Below are positions 9,831 to 19,432 of a stretch of DNA of 64,000 nt, piece after piece. Below the pieces are notes generated by a model. That model did not search any database. It was not told the origin of the DNA and was given only the letters and a program-made list of their open reading frames with translations. The stretch lies in contig JAVHJL010000012.1 of the NCBI GenBank assembly GCA_036971715.1, positions 930,001 through 994,000 on the forward strand, given 5' to 3'. Position numbers and translations under genes: made by a program. Positions within the stretch are counted from its first letter, which is position 1. Each line of letters opens with the position of its first letter. This DNA is from Arthrobotrys musiformis (Eukaryota; Ascomycota; Orbiliomycetes; Orbiliales; Orbiliaceae).

Positions 9831-11162
9831 ATGGCGGAAGCTACCATGGTCCAAAGCCCTATTTCATTATCATCCCCGAGCAAACGAAAACGCGAAGATG
9901 CGGAGACCATGCCGTCAGATCTTCGAGCGGAAGCTGCCAAAGTTGTGCGGAAAAGACTGGGTCACGAAAAATACCAAATCACCTTCTTAATCGAGAAGGG
10001 GGCAAACCAAACGGACTCGCAGTCTGTCGCAAGAGAGCCTGATCCGAAGCGCCTTCGAGGAGCACTAGCTGGTAATGGAAGCAAAGCTTCTCCAGAAGCC
10101 GTTGTCCAAACGGAACGCGAAAATGTCTCCGAGCAGCCACAGCCCAAGGTCACTTCCATAGCTATCCAGACTGCATCATCAACTCAAATTGCTAGGAGGT
10201 GCTCGCTCCAGCCACAGTCGTCAAACCAACAGGTTACATCACCGGATCTGGGAACGACCACTAGGCCGCAAGTCCCTAAACTCACCACCCCTACCCCTCC
10301 TCGCACAATGTCGCTCAATACCAATGGTATACTAGAAGTCGACCCGATGCCTCCTCCAGCCAACCCCTCCCCCACCTTTCCAGTAGCCGCGCCGATTCCA
10401 GCCTCTCCCTTCACGCTGACTCCGCTTACCCCCTGCGGGGGACAAAGCGGGGCTAACAGGGATGAAGAACAAGCGAAAAATACCGAAAAGATGAAAATCG
10501 CAGTCATGGATATGGAAAATCAAATGCGAGCCTGGATGTCCCATGCGACAAATGGGTATCTCGCAGTGCCAAACCTACGGAGCGAAATTCGTGCCTTGAA
10601 ACAAAAAAGCGAAGAGACAGAGAGTATCCTAAGGCGGGAGCTCGAAGAGAAAACCAAGCTTTTATGGGAAAAAGAAGAGAGAACGCTGAGTCTCGAGACC
10701 AAAAACGTAAAGTTAGAGAAGGAGATCGAAGACCTTCGGGAAAACGCAAATGCCCAAAAGGAAGAGTGGGATAGTATGCAAGATCGGATCAGCACCCTTG
10801 AGCAAGAACTCTCCGGGTGTAGAACCACCGAAAAGAATCTTCGCCACAGTGAATCTGTCGTGAAAGACTGCTACCAGCGCCTCGGAGTTGAGCACGATAA
10901 ACTCAAAGAATCCACTGATCTTGATGCCAAGAAATCGAAGGAAACCATTGATGCTCTTGAAAAGACGCAGTCTGAACTTGAAGAACGCTTAAAGGTATCC
11001 ACAGAGGCCTACGCATCAAAAGAAGTAGTCTTTGGAGATACAATAATGTCCTTGATGGCGGAGAAGGAGTTGATACACAACAGCCTTTTAGAAAAAAACA
11101 CCTTCAAGCTTCTACAGAATGTTATAAAATATCAGAAGGAAAATAACTCCGCAGCCTCTTGA
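9831..11162 (+). CDS. Unknown nuclear-type coiled-coil protein, 443 aa
   Basis: I do not recognise the family. ATG 9831 is chosen because it is the first ATG in the frame and has A at -3 and G at +4; the frame upstream opens on a non-ATG codon. No intron is needed. Residues about 17-23 (SKRKRED) and about 70-76 (DPKRLR) look like nuclear-localisation signals. Residues about 90-215 are low-complexity, rich in Ser, Thr, Pro and Gln, with repeated PxP stretches. From about residue 225 to 410 heptad-like Leu/Glu/Lys sequence suggests a long coiled coil. There are no membrane segments and no catalytic motif. Codon use and GC are like the left-hand genes and unlike the surrounding transposons. It is flanked by a MITE on the left and LINE relics on the right. 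Dimerisation or scaffolding in the nucleus would be inference only. Confidence 0.75.
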   Translation: MAEATMVQSPISLSSPSKRKREDAETMPSDLRAEAAKVVRKRLGHEKYQITFLIEKGANQTDSQSVAREPDPKRLRGALAGNGSKASPEAVVQTERENVSEQPQPKVTSIAIQTASSTQIARRCSLQPQSSNQQVTSPDLGTTTRPQVPKLTTPTPPRTMSLNTNGILEVDPMPPPANPSPTFPVAAPIPASPFTLTPLTPCGGQSGANRDEEQAKNTEKMKIAVMDMENQMRAWMSHATNGYLAVPNLRSEIRALKQKSEETESILRRELEEKTKLLWEKEERTLSLETKNVKLEKEIEDLRENANAQKEEWDSMQDRISTLEQELSGCRTTEKNLRHSESVVKDCYQRLGVEHDKLKESTDLDAKKSKETIDALEKTQSELEERLKVSTEAYASKEVVFGDTIMSLMAEKELIHNSLLEKNTFKLLQNVIKYQKENNSAAS

Positions 11163-11799
11163 TGAGCACCAATCTAGTTTTTTTTTATGCGGTTTTGTTT
11201 AACAAAGCAAATGATTTGTTTATTGGATTACCTATAGTTATGAGATTTACCATGATTTGGGCGCGCGGGACTGGAGCTTTTCTCTGTCAGAAATGGCGAG
11301 TCCTTTGGTTTTCTCAACAGCTGCAATCGAGTCTGCTTTTCGGAAATACAGTAGGAAATTGCCCCCCCTCCCAAAAAAAAAAAAAAAAGAAAAAGAAAAA
11401 AAGAAAAAAAAAAAACATTTTTTCTCCAAGACGGTTGCCGGTTCGATTGTCCGAGAGAACGGCACTTCAGCGACAGAACTGGGATGTCCGTACGGTTTGC
11501 GTTGCCGGCCCTCATGATAGCCTATGGGACTGGTCCATCATAGATTCGATTCGAATCTTAGCGGATGGATGTCGGGATAACGGGTATGCCGATGGATAGG
11601 AACACTGTACTCCTATCGTTTCACCCATAGCTGAACGCCGAAGCATATATATATATGGATCAGAGGCATGATTCTGGGTTGACGGATATCTGACTTTGCA
11701 GTATGGTGCGATTATCGATTATTGATTATATTGGTAAGTCCTGTAGACTACTTGGAAGCACAGTTCACACCATCTATGCCGTAAACGGTATGGTTTGAT
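11163..11799. other. 3' flank of the coiled-coil gene, no gene seen
   Basis: It contains an A-rich run (about 11377-11416) after a C-rich stretch, and a short (AT)n near 11645-11655. Short open frames here owe their length to the A run and are not convincing. Confidence 0.45.
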
Positions 11800-12140
11800 T
11801 TTTAAAAATATTATAATTTAGTTTCTTAGATTTTAATTACTTTTCTAAAACATATTAAATAATATTTATAATTTAATAATTATTTAAATAAATTATTAAA
11901 TTTTTCCAGTATAGTTTTATAAGTTTTTTTTTGAAAATCAAAAATTAAATTAAAAAAAAAGCATTTTTAATTTTATTATGTTTTATATTTTTTTTAGAAA
12001 GTTACTAGGCTAGGATTTTTTTTAAAAGTTTTAATTAAAAAGCAAGAAAGAAAAAAAAGGATATTGCTTGTCTTTTAATATAAATTTTGAAATTAATATA
12101 TTCCTATTATTAAAATTAAATTTTTTTAAAAAATATTATA
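11800..12140 (-). mobile_element. RIP-degraded LINE fragments
   Basis: 11850-11930 follows the minus-strand LINE RT region (intact copy about 20570-20645) with most C/G replaced by T/A. 12075-12140 resembles the region of the intact copy at about 21138-21220. The fragments are not contiguous in the element, so deletions have occurred. Confidence 0.6.
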
Positions 12141-12144
12141 ATTT

Positions 12145-12310
12145 TTAACCTACCTACCTGCTTGCCTGTAGGCCCCGGCCTATAAGAAGGTAGGCAGGTA
12201 GGCGGGTAGGGCAGAACCTGCGCCGGAACCTAGGCTGGTAGGCATGCTGGTAGGCAGGCTGGTAGGTAGGCTGGGAGGTAGGCTGGGAAGTAGGAAGGTA
12301 GGCAGGAGCC
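12145..12310 (+). repeat. GGTAGGCAG-type minisatellite
   Basis: Variants of GGTAGGCAGGCT repeat through 12187-12305. Before them, 12149-12172 carries the opposite-strand version (CCTACCTACCTG), so the region could fold back on itself. Confidence 0.65.
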
Positions 12311-12960
12311 CTGCTCTAGGCACATTAATGCCGTAAAATAGTAATTTGTCGTACTTGCCACTGCGGCACAACCCGGTGTATCGTTATTTTTGTATATAAT
12401 ATTAAAGTATTCTGTGTTGTTTTTAGGGGTTTTGAGGGTACGGCACTCCATAGGGACCCTACCGTTAAAATATAAAATAACACACCACGCAACACAGAAA
12501 AATTTTAATTTCTAAATAAATTCTCCAAAGCTTCTTTACAATACCCCCCCCACCCCCATTTCTTATTTTCTTTATTATTATTAATATATTTAAATAACTA
12601 CTATAAAAATATAATTATTTATTTATATCACATAAAGAATTATACACAAAAAATATATATATAATTATTTAATTATATATTATATTATTATTTCTTTTAA
12701 AATATTAAAATATTAATTTAAAAAATAAAATATATAATTTAAGAAATATATAAATTTTAAAAAATCAATTTAGAATTATTTATAATATATATATAAAATA
12801 AAATAATAAAAAAAGTATATTGAATTTTAAAAAAATTTAATAAATTATATACTTATTAAATCAAAAGTTTTGAAAAAGTTTTAAAATAAAATTATAAAAA
12901 TTATAGTCTTTATAAATAATAAATTTTATATAAAATAAAAATTTAAAATTATTAAAACTC
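12311..12960. other. Non-coding, then AT-rich stretch
   Basis: 12311-12480 has average base composition and no recognisable gene. 12550-12960 is very AT-rich with no open frame and may be another degraded repeat; I could not match it to the LINE. Confidence 0.4.
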
Positions 12961-13258
12961 GAAGGCGGCCACGCCGCACTTAAACCCGACTGAACTACGA
13001 AATGAACTCTGACCTATGGCCAGAATCTAAGCGTGTATGCAGGTTGGCAGGCTGATCAGCCATATTATTATTATGATTTTATTTTATTTTATTTTATTTT
13101 ATTTTATTTTATTTTATTTTATTTTATTTTATTTTATTTTATTTTATTTTATTTTATTTTATTTTATTTTATTTTATTTTATTTTATTTTATTTTATTTT
13201 ATTTTATTTTTAATAATAATAAGGGCAGTCGGGTTTAAGTACAGCGCCGCTGTAATCT
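12961..13258. mobile_element. Putative small TIR element with a pentanucleotide core
   Basis: ACTTAAACCCGACTG at 12978-12992 is repeated in reverse complement near 13224-13239, with GC-rich CGGC/GCCG sequence just outside on both sides. The right end reads CAGCGCCGCTG then TA, like the CAG ends of pogo/Fot1-type elements, but the left end is degenerate. No transposase is present. The core is the (TTTTA)n array. Confidence 0.5.
13077..13210 (+). repeat. (TTTTA)n microsatellite, ~27 units
   Basis: An uninterrupted pentanucleotide run of about 134 bp, bounded by ATTATTATTATG on the left and TAATAATAATAA on the right. Confidence 0.95.
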
Positions 13259-13430
13259 AGTAAAAATATTATAAAATCAAAAAGTATATAAAAACCAATA
13301 TAAAATAATTATAATATAAAAATATAAAAGTATTTATGATTATTTATTATATAAAAAAATTTTTTCTTATTTAATTTAAAAATTAAATTTTTTTTAAAAA
13401 AAATTGATTTTAAAAATAAAGAATATAAGA
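13259..13430 (+). mobile_element. RIP-degraded LINE 5' end, cut by a younger LINE
   Basis: The sequence follows the LINE 5' UTR (compare 29325-29495) with C/G to T/A changes, up to the position of the ORF1 start region, and then stops where the intact LINE begins at about 13431. Confidence 0.7.
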
Positions 13431-13672
13431 CCAACTTCGAAAATACCGACCCCCCCATAACCTTTGAACGGAATATCCAAAACCAAATAAAAGTACACCA
13501 ATCGAAAGAGCGGAAAAAACTGAACAAAAATATCACAAAATAAAAAAGCACACAAAGACCGACATAAAATAATCACGACATAGAAATATAAAAATATTTG
13601 CGATCGTCTACCAACAAAAAAGGTGTTTCTCGCTTAATTTAAAACTAAACCTTTTAAAGGTTAGTTTCAAAA

Positions 13673-14806
13673 ATGGAGAACATACCAACTAGTTCATTTT
13701 TGGATGAACTAGTATTAGCGACACAGGGTTTTAAACCTGTTTATCACAAAAAGAGACAGAAAAGACAGATATCAATAGATACAATTGATACTAGGGAAGA
13801 ATAAATAGGGAAGACTTATTTCTGGAAATTAAAAGGTTAAATGACCTTCTAAAAGAAAAAGTACAGGAGGTAGAAGACCTAAAACAGGAAATAAGAGAAT
13901 TGGAGAAAAACAACACAAAAAAGACGCGCCCAAGAAAACACCAAAAACACCAAAAAAACAGGAAACAGCCCAAAAACACCAAAAAACGCATAAAACGCAA
14001 AACCCACAAAATCCACAAAACACAAAAATATCAATTAATCAACGACGGTTAATTATTCCCAGAAATACTACAAAAACCCCCACCCAAAAACCAAATATCT
14101 TCAGAGAAAAAAATAAATAAAATTCTCAAAGAGAAGTCCAACAACCCAGAATTAATTATTTCTGGAATTTCTCTAAATCCAAAAGGGAATCTAATTCTGA
14201 TTACCCATGAGAACACCAAAAAAGAAGATATTCTGGAATATAAAGAAGAAATCTACCAAGAACTCATCAAAATAGATGAACACATACAAAAACCCTCCAA
14301 AATAGAAAGTTGGGGGTTTTTGGTAGTACACGGAATTTCTAGAGATCAAAAAATGGAAGATCTCAAAAAAGAGGTGGAAACAACACAATCAAATTGGTTA
14401 AAAATCCAAGATGGTTAATAAAGGAAGAAAAATTAGAGGGAAAAAATTCTCTTCTATAGTAATTGCCACAAAAACAAAAATGGAATAGAAACACAAAACA
14501 GAGGATATATTTTTCTAGGAGGTGAAAAACTCAAAACAGAAAGATATATTAAATTCTCTGGGAATAATAGGTGTACAAATTGTCAAAAAAATTGGACACT
14601 ATGCATTAAATTGCAGAAATGAATCAGTTTGCGAAATTTGTGCTGGAAAACACAAAACAATAAATCATTTGTGTAATATATGCCAGGAAAATAAAAAGTC
14701 CTGTGATCATATAAAATACAAATGCATTAATTGTGGAGGAGAACATGGGGCAAAAAATTCCTTATGCCCTAAAAACAAAAAACAAAATATCACCTTAAAT
14801 GAATAG
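13673..14806 (+). pseudogene. LINE ORF1, frameshifted copy
   Basis: It corresponds to the 386-aa ORF1 of unit 2, but has a one-base loss near 13800 that brings a stop, a deletion near 13925 and further small indels near 14105, 14385, 14440 and 14590. Only the zinc-knuckle end remains open (14522-14806). The divergence looks like normal decay rather than sequencing noise, because substitutions are spread among the indels. Confidence 0.85.
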
Positions 14807-17800
14807 GGATATTTTAAAAATAATACAACACAATTGTAGAAGATCTACAAATATAATGCAGTCAATTTTAAACTCTGCATTAATTTACGACAACACGGAT
14901 TTAATTTTCCTACAAGAACCGTGGTTCTCAAAGGAAAATACTACGATTACAGGGTTTAAACCAATTTTTTCAAACCCAAAAACCAACGAAACCAACAAAA
15001 ACCGAAATAGGGTAATTACTTTTATAAAAAAGAATTTACCCTACGAGATCATAAACCGGGAAGATTTAATTAAAGATGAGGACTGCCAGATAATTGATTT
15101 TAAATCAAACAAATTTGGGGAAATCAGATTTATTAATATCTACAACGAAAAACAACAAAATACGGAAAATGGTGAATATACAGTAAATCGACTCTTTAAT
15201 AAGATCAAAGATTACTGCACCAAAAAAACATTATTAATCGGAGATTTTAATGCTCATCACTCTTTATGGAACCCTGAAATTAAATTTAATTTAAGAGCAG
15301 GAAAAATAATAGAGTTGATCGAAGATAAAAATCTACAATTAATAAATAAAAATGGCATACCAACTTATTATAATGTCAGGAAAAATAATAAATCTGAATC
15401 CTCAATCATTGACCTATCTTTTGCAACCATTAATTTAAAAGAATTAATTATGGATTGGAAAATAGATGAAAAAATTGATACAGGATCAGATCATGAGGTA
15501 ATCTCAATTAAAATAAAACCAAAAGAAAATGACTTAGTAGACAACCCTTTGTCAACTAACAAATTTAATTGGAATAAAACTAATTGGGAAAACTTCGAAA
15601 AAGAATTATTAAGTCTAGATAAAAATCTAGATAAAAATAATTTATGGAAAGATCGCCTTTTTTCATTTTATGAGAAAAGAGAAGATCTAGAAAATAATTT
15701 GGAAGTTGCAACATCTCTTTTTCAAAAAAATATAATTTTGGCAGTAGAAAGATCTACACCAACTTTAAAAATAACACCAAAATCAAAAATTTGGTGGAAT
15801 GAGGAAATTGAAAAAACAAGAAAAGAGATGTTGCAACAAAAAAGGACATGGAAATTAAATAGGACCCAACAAAATTGGGAACTATTTAAAATCAAAAGGA
15901 ATAAACATTTTAGAGAAATTAGATCTTCTAAGGAGAAATCCTGGACTAATTTTCTAGAAAATGCAAAAGACAAAGAAATATTCCTAGCGCTTAATTTTTC
16001 TAAACCTAGAAAAATCCAAAAAATGCCAAATCTAATTTATGAGGACAGGAATGCCCTTAATTTTGAAGATAAGGCAAAAATATTAAGAAAGGCGTTATTT
16101 CCAAAACCACCAAATTATACAAAAACAACAAATCCACTGTTACCAGTGGAAATAACAATTAACAAAAAGTTAATGGAATGGAAAAAGATAAGAGATAGTG
16201 AAATCAAAGAAGCCATCTTCTCATCCAATTCCAAAAAAGCACCAGGACCAGATGGAATTAATTTTCTATGTCTAAAAAGGGCTTACGAAATTATACCGGG
16301 AAGATTTAATGATTTATTCAAACAATTATTAAATTATGGGTACCATCCAATATGCTTCAGAGAAGCAATTGGGGCAATTTTACCTAAACCAAATAAACCG
16401 GATTATAATATTCCAAAAGCTTACAGAATTATTAGTCTCCTAAATTGTTTAGGAAAAATATCAGAGAAAATAATAGCAAGAAGAATAGCCTTCTTATCAG
16501 AAACTAATAAAATTCTAAATCCAGAACAAATTGGAGGCAGAAAACAAAGATCTGCAATTGATGCAGCTTTGTCATTAGTTCATGATATAGAAATGGCTAA
16601 TTCAGAAAAGTTAAAAACCTCTGTTTTATTCCTAGACGTTAAAGGGGCTTTTGATAATGTTTCAAAGGAAAGGTTAATTAATACCTTAGAAGACATGAAG
16701 TTCCCCAAACAATTAATTTCGTGGATTAATAATTTTATGTCCAAAAGATTAATTAAACTGGCCTTCGATGGACAAGTAGAAAAATTAAAACCAGTTGAAA
16801 CTGGAATACCACAAGGTTCCCCAATATCCCCAATTCTTTTTCTATTATATTTAACACCACTATTTAATTTATTAGAACAAAAAACGCCTTCTATCATTAA
16901 ACCATCTTATATAGATGATTTGGCGTTAATTGCAACTAATAAAAAAATAGAAACAAATATATATGAATTAGAAGAAACTGCAAAAATAGCCTTTAATTGG
17001 GCTGCAGATAATGCAGTAGCTTTTGATGACATAAAATCAGAGCTAATTCATTTTAAAACAAATTTAAAAAAGAAAAATGAATTTGGGGAATTAAATATTG
17101 AGCTACCAAATGGTACAATAATAAAACCTACCAACAATATAAGGTGGTTAGGTATATATTTCGATATGAGATTGAATTTTAAACACCACATTAAAATAAA
17201 AACAAGTGCAGCAAATAAAATTTTAAATTTTATCAAGGCACTTGCTAATTCAGAAAAAGGACTTAAAACTAAAGCGATAATACAATTGTATAAAAGCTGC
17301 GTTTGTTCTATTTCCGACTATGGGTCTGAAATATGGTGGAAAAACCAAAAACAACAAAATGTTTTGAAAGAATTTAAATTAATTCAAAATAAGATGTTGA
17401 GAAAAATAACAGGAGGCTTCAAAACAACTCCAATAAATATATTGGAAGTTGAGGCCTCTATTTTACCACCAGAAATAAGACTAAATGGGATACAAAGAAG
17501 GTATGCCCTAAGATCCCTTTTTCTTAATAAAAATCATCCAATAAAAAAGAGATCTCCAGAGTCATTCCCACCAGAATTTAATTTTGGAAGAGAGGAAACA
17601 GGACTGGGACCTTATTTAAAATGGAATGAAAATAAAAAAGAAGGGGACAAAAAAGAATATGCCTCCACACTGGACAGAATACTATCAAGAATTAATTTCT
17701 TGATAAACCCATATACAAAAATTGAGGAATTAAATATAAAATTCAATCCACCTTGGATTGAAAATAAAATTAATTTCCTCATAAATAACGTACCCAAGGA

Positions 17801-18830
17801 CTTAGAAGCAGAAAACCACAAAAATAAAAAAGAAGTTGAACTAAATTCTAGGGAAAACTTACTTATTTATACAGACGGTTCTATGCTGGAAATAGAAAAT
17901 AAAAATAATAAAAAAAAGAATAATAAAAATAAAAAAGAAAAATCCTTGGGGGCTGGAATTTATGGAGAAATAGATAATAAATCTATTTTCGAAATTTATT
18001 TTAGTTTGGGAAAAAGTATGGAGGTATATGATGCAGAATTAATTGCTTTAAGGAAAGGGTTCGAAAAATCCTTTGAAGTAATTAATAAAAATAAAGAGGT
18101 GAAGAATATTTATTTCTTCACCGACAACCAGGCTGCAATAAAAAGGTTACAAAACCTAAATTTAGGGCCTGGTCAGGAGACAACTTCAGAAATTTGGGAT
18201 ATGGCAAATGAATTAAATTCTAGAAATATTAATATATTTATAGAATGGGTCCCAGGTCACTCTGAAGTTGTTGGAAATGAAAAGGCAGATTACTTAGCTA
18301 AGGAAGCTGCAAAAATAAAAAAGAAAAGCCTATTCAAGTCCTTCGCCTATTTAAAAAGAAAAATTAAAGAAAAGGACTTACTAGAATGGGAAGAAAAATA
18401 CAAAAAACAAAAAAACAGGCCAAATTATATTAATAGGCCAAAGTTAAAAAGAAATAAGATATTTACTAAGTTTAGTAATAATTTTGTTTCTTCTTTAACG
18501 CAACTGAGGACTGGGCATGGGTACTTTAACAGTTATTTATATAAAATTCCAAATTCTGGAATTTTAAATAAAAACTGTACATGCAGAAATAAGCCTCAAA
18601 CACCAAAACACTTAATTATGGAATGCAAAATCTATAATGAAGAGAGAGAGGTGTTAAAAAGGAAACTCAAAAAAGCTAATAAACAATTAGATTATTACTT
18701 TTTATTATTTAATAATGAAGGTATGATCTTTTTGGAAGAGTTCCTAAATAAAACAAATATTGCAAAAAGAAAATGCAATAAAAATCCTAAAAATGATTAT
18801 TTCACAGGATGGGGAAATCTGGAAGTTTGA
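14799..18830 (+). CDS. LINE ORF2: APE endonuclease, reverse transcriptase, RNase H (1343 aa)
   Basis: Catalyses target-primed reverse transcription of the element RNA. Order of domains: APE-type endonuclease (residues ~8-235), reverse transcriptase (~470-800) with KAPGPDG, FLDVKGAFD, GIPQGSP and catalytic YIDD, RNase H (~1020-1175), then a Cys/His motif C-x-C-x8-H-x4-C near the end. All expected endonuclease, RT and RNase H acidic residues are present. The start ATG overlaps the ORF1 stop (ATGAATAG), the same as in the other copies. Two residues (His-Ser) near position 52 are missing compared with units 2 and 4. The frame is intact although the ORF1 in front of it is broken, so this copy could act only with ORF1 protein from another copy. 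Confidence 0.92.
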   Translation: MNRDILKIIQHNCRRSTNIMQSILNSALIYDNTDLIFLQEPWFSKENTTITGFKPIFSNPKTNETNKNRNRVITFIKKNLPYEIINREDLIKDEDCQIIDFKSNKFGEIRFINIYNEKQQNTENGEYTVNRLFNKIKDYCTKKTLLIGDFNAHHSLWNPEIKFNLRAGKIIELIEDKNLQLINKNGIPTYYNVRKNNKSESSIIDLSFATINLKELIMDWKIDEKIDTGSDHEVISIKIKPKENDLVDNPLSTNKFNWNKTNWENFEKELLSLDKNLDKNNLWKDRLFSFYEKREDLENNLEVATSLFQKNIILAVERSTPTLKITPKSKIWWNEEIEKTRKEMLQQKRTWKLNRTQQNWELFKIKRNKHFREIRSSKEKSWTNFLENAKDKEIFLALNFSKPRKIQKMPNLIYEDRNALNFEDKAKILRKALFPKPPNYTKTTNPLLPVEITINKKLMEWKKIRDSEIKEAIFSSNSKKAPGPDGINFLCLKRAYEIIPGRFNDLFKQLLNYGYHPICFREAIGAILPKPNKPDYNIPKAYRIISLLNCLGKISEKIIARRIAFLSETNKILNPEQIGGRKQRSAIDAALSLVHDIEMANSEKLKTSVLFLDVKGAFDNVSKERLINTLEDMKFPKQLISWINNFMSKRLIKLAFDGQVEKLKPVETGIPQGSPISPILFLLYLTPLFNLLEQKTPSIIKPSYIDDLALIATNKKIETNIYELEETAKIAFNWAADNAVAFDDIKSELIHFKTNLKKKNEFGELNIELPNGTIIKPTNNIRWLGIYFDMRLNFKHHIKIKTSAANKILNFIKALANSEKGLKTKAIIQLYKSCVCSISDYGSEIWWKNQKQQNVLKEFKLIQNKMLRKITGGFKTTPINILEVEASILPPEIRLNGIQRRYALRSLFLNKNHPIKKRSPESFPPEFNFGREETGLGPYLKWNENKKEGDKKEYASTLDRILSRINFLINPYTKIEELNIKFNPPWIENKINFLINNVPKDLEAENHKNKKEVELNSRENLLIYTDGSMLEIENKNNKKKNNKNKKEKSLGAGIYGEIDNKSIFEIYFSLGKSMEVYDAELIALRKGFEKSFEVINKNKEVKNIYFFTDNQAAIKRLQNLNLGPGQETTSEIWDMANELNSRNINIFIEWVPGHSEVVGNEKADYLAKEAAKIKKKSLFKSFAYLKRKIKEKDLLEWEEKYKKQKNRPNYINRPKLKRNKIFTKFSNNFVSSLTQLRTGHGYFNSYLYKIPNSGILNKNCTCRNKPQTPKHLIMECKIYNEEREVLKRKLKKANKQLDYYFLLFNNEGMIFLEEFLNKTNIAKRKCNKNPKNDYFTGWGNLEV

Positions 18831-19089
18831 AAAAATGAATGAAAAGGTTCCGGAAATGAGATATATCATTTTAATATTACATCAAAGTGGATGGGTAAGA
18901 ACAACAGATATACGACATTGTTCTTTTAATGGGAAAAAAGAAGAAAGAGACAAAAAGGGTTAGAAGGAACCTCAAAAAACAAAAAACAAAAATAAAAATA
19001 AAAACAAAAAACAAAAATAAAAAATGATTTTATGTAGTTTTCATTTTTAATGAGGAGCGAAAATCATGTATTTTAATTTCTTTTCCTTC

Positions 19090-19150
19090 ATTCCGCCATA
19101 ACCGAAAGGTTGCATGCGTGTATGATAAATAATAATAATAATAATAATAA
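19090..19150 (+). promoter_or_regulatory. LINE 3' terminal recognition sequence
   Basis: The terminal sequence has a short stem AACC/GGTT closed by a GAAA tetraloop (19100-19111), extended by CAT/ATG across a small bulge, followed by (TAA)n. The same sequence ends the SINE-like element at 8190-8243 and the other full LINE copies. By analogy with other LINEs it is where the reverse transcriptase grips the RNA; that role is inferred. Confidence 0.6.
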
Positions 19151-19165
19151 TTAAATCCTATTTAA
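19151..19165 (-). repeat. Target-site duplication, inverted partner of 23497-23511
   Basis: TTAAATCCTATTTAA here is the exact reverse complement of the 15 bp at 23497-23511. Both belong to the same site in the RIP-degraded LINE (ORF2, intact equivalent about 15856-15870). Confidence 0.7.
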
Positions 19166-19432
19166 TTTTTATGTTTTTTTTTTATTACAACATTTTTTTT
19201 CTTGTTTTTTTGATTTCTTTATTTTATTAAATTTTTGATTTTGGTGTTATTTTTAAAATTAATATAGACTTTTCTATTACCAAAATTATATTTTTTTTAA
19301 AAAAAATATTACAACTTCCAAATTATTTTCTAGATTTTTTTTTTTCCTCATAAAATAAAAAAAGGAGATTTTTTTATAAATTATTTTTATTTAGATTTTT
19401 ATTCAAACTTAATAATTCTTTTTCGAAGTTAT
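19166..19432 (-). mobile_element. RIP-degraded LINE piece (ORF2 endonuclease-RT linker)
   Basis: On the minus strand this matches intact LINE positions about 15597-15855 with many C/G to T/A changes. It ends abruptly at about 19432, where undamaged minus-strand LINE begins. Confidence 0.8.

Larger units (their letters stand above)
13431..19150 (+). mobile_element. Tad/I-type LINE, array unit 1, full length but mosaic
   Basis: A two-ORF non-LTR retrotransposon of about 5.7 kb with a 5' UTR of about 240 bp and a 3' UTR ending in (TAA)n rather than poly(A). There are no LTRs. From 13431 to about 15052 it differs from the other forward copies by scattered substitutions and small indels, including a 6-bp deletion near 14951. 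After 15052 I see no difference from unit 2. Confidence 0.9.

Noticed and set aside
12187..12305. Possible telomeric or CRISPR-like repeat
   Set aside because: The units are variable GGTAGGCAG words without spacers, and there is no TTAGGG; it is a minisatellite.
13033..13260. 75-aa frame with FILFY repeats
   Set aside because: It is only the translation of the (TTTTA)n microsatellite.
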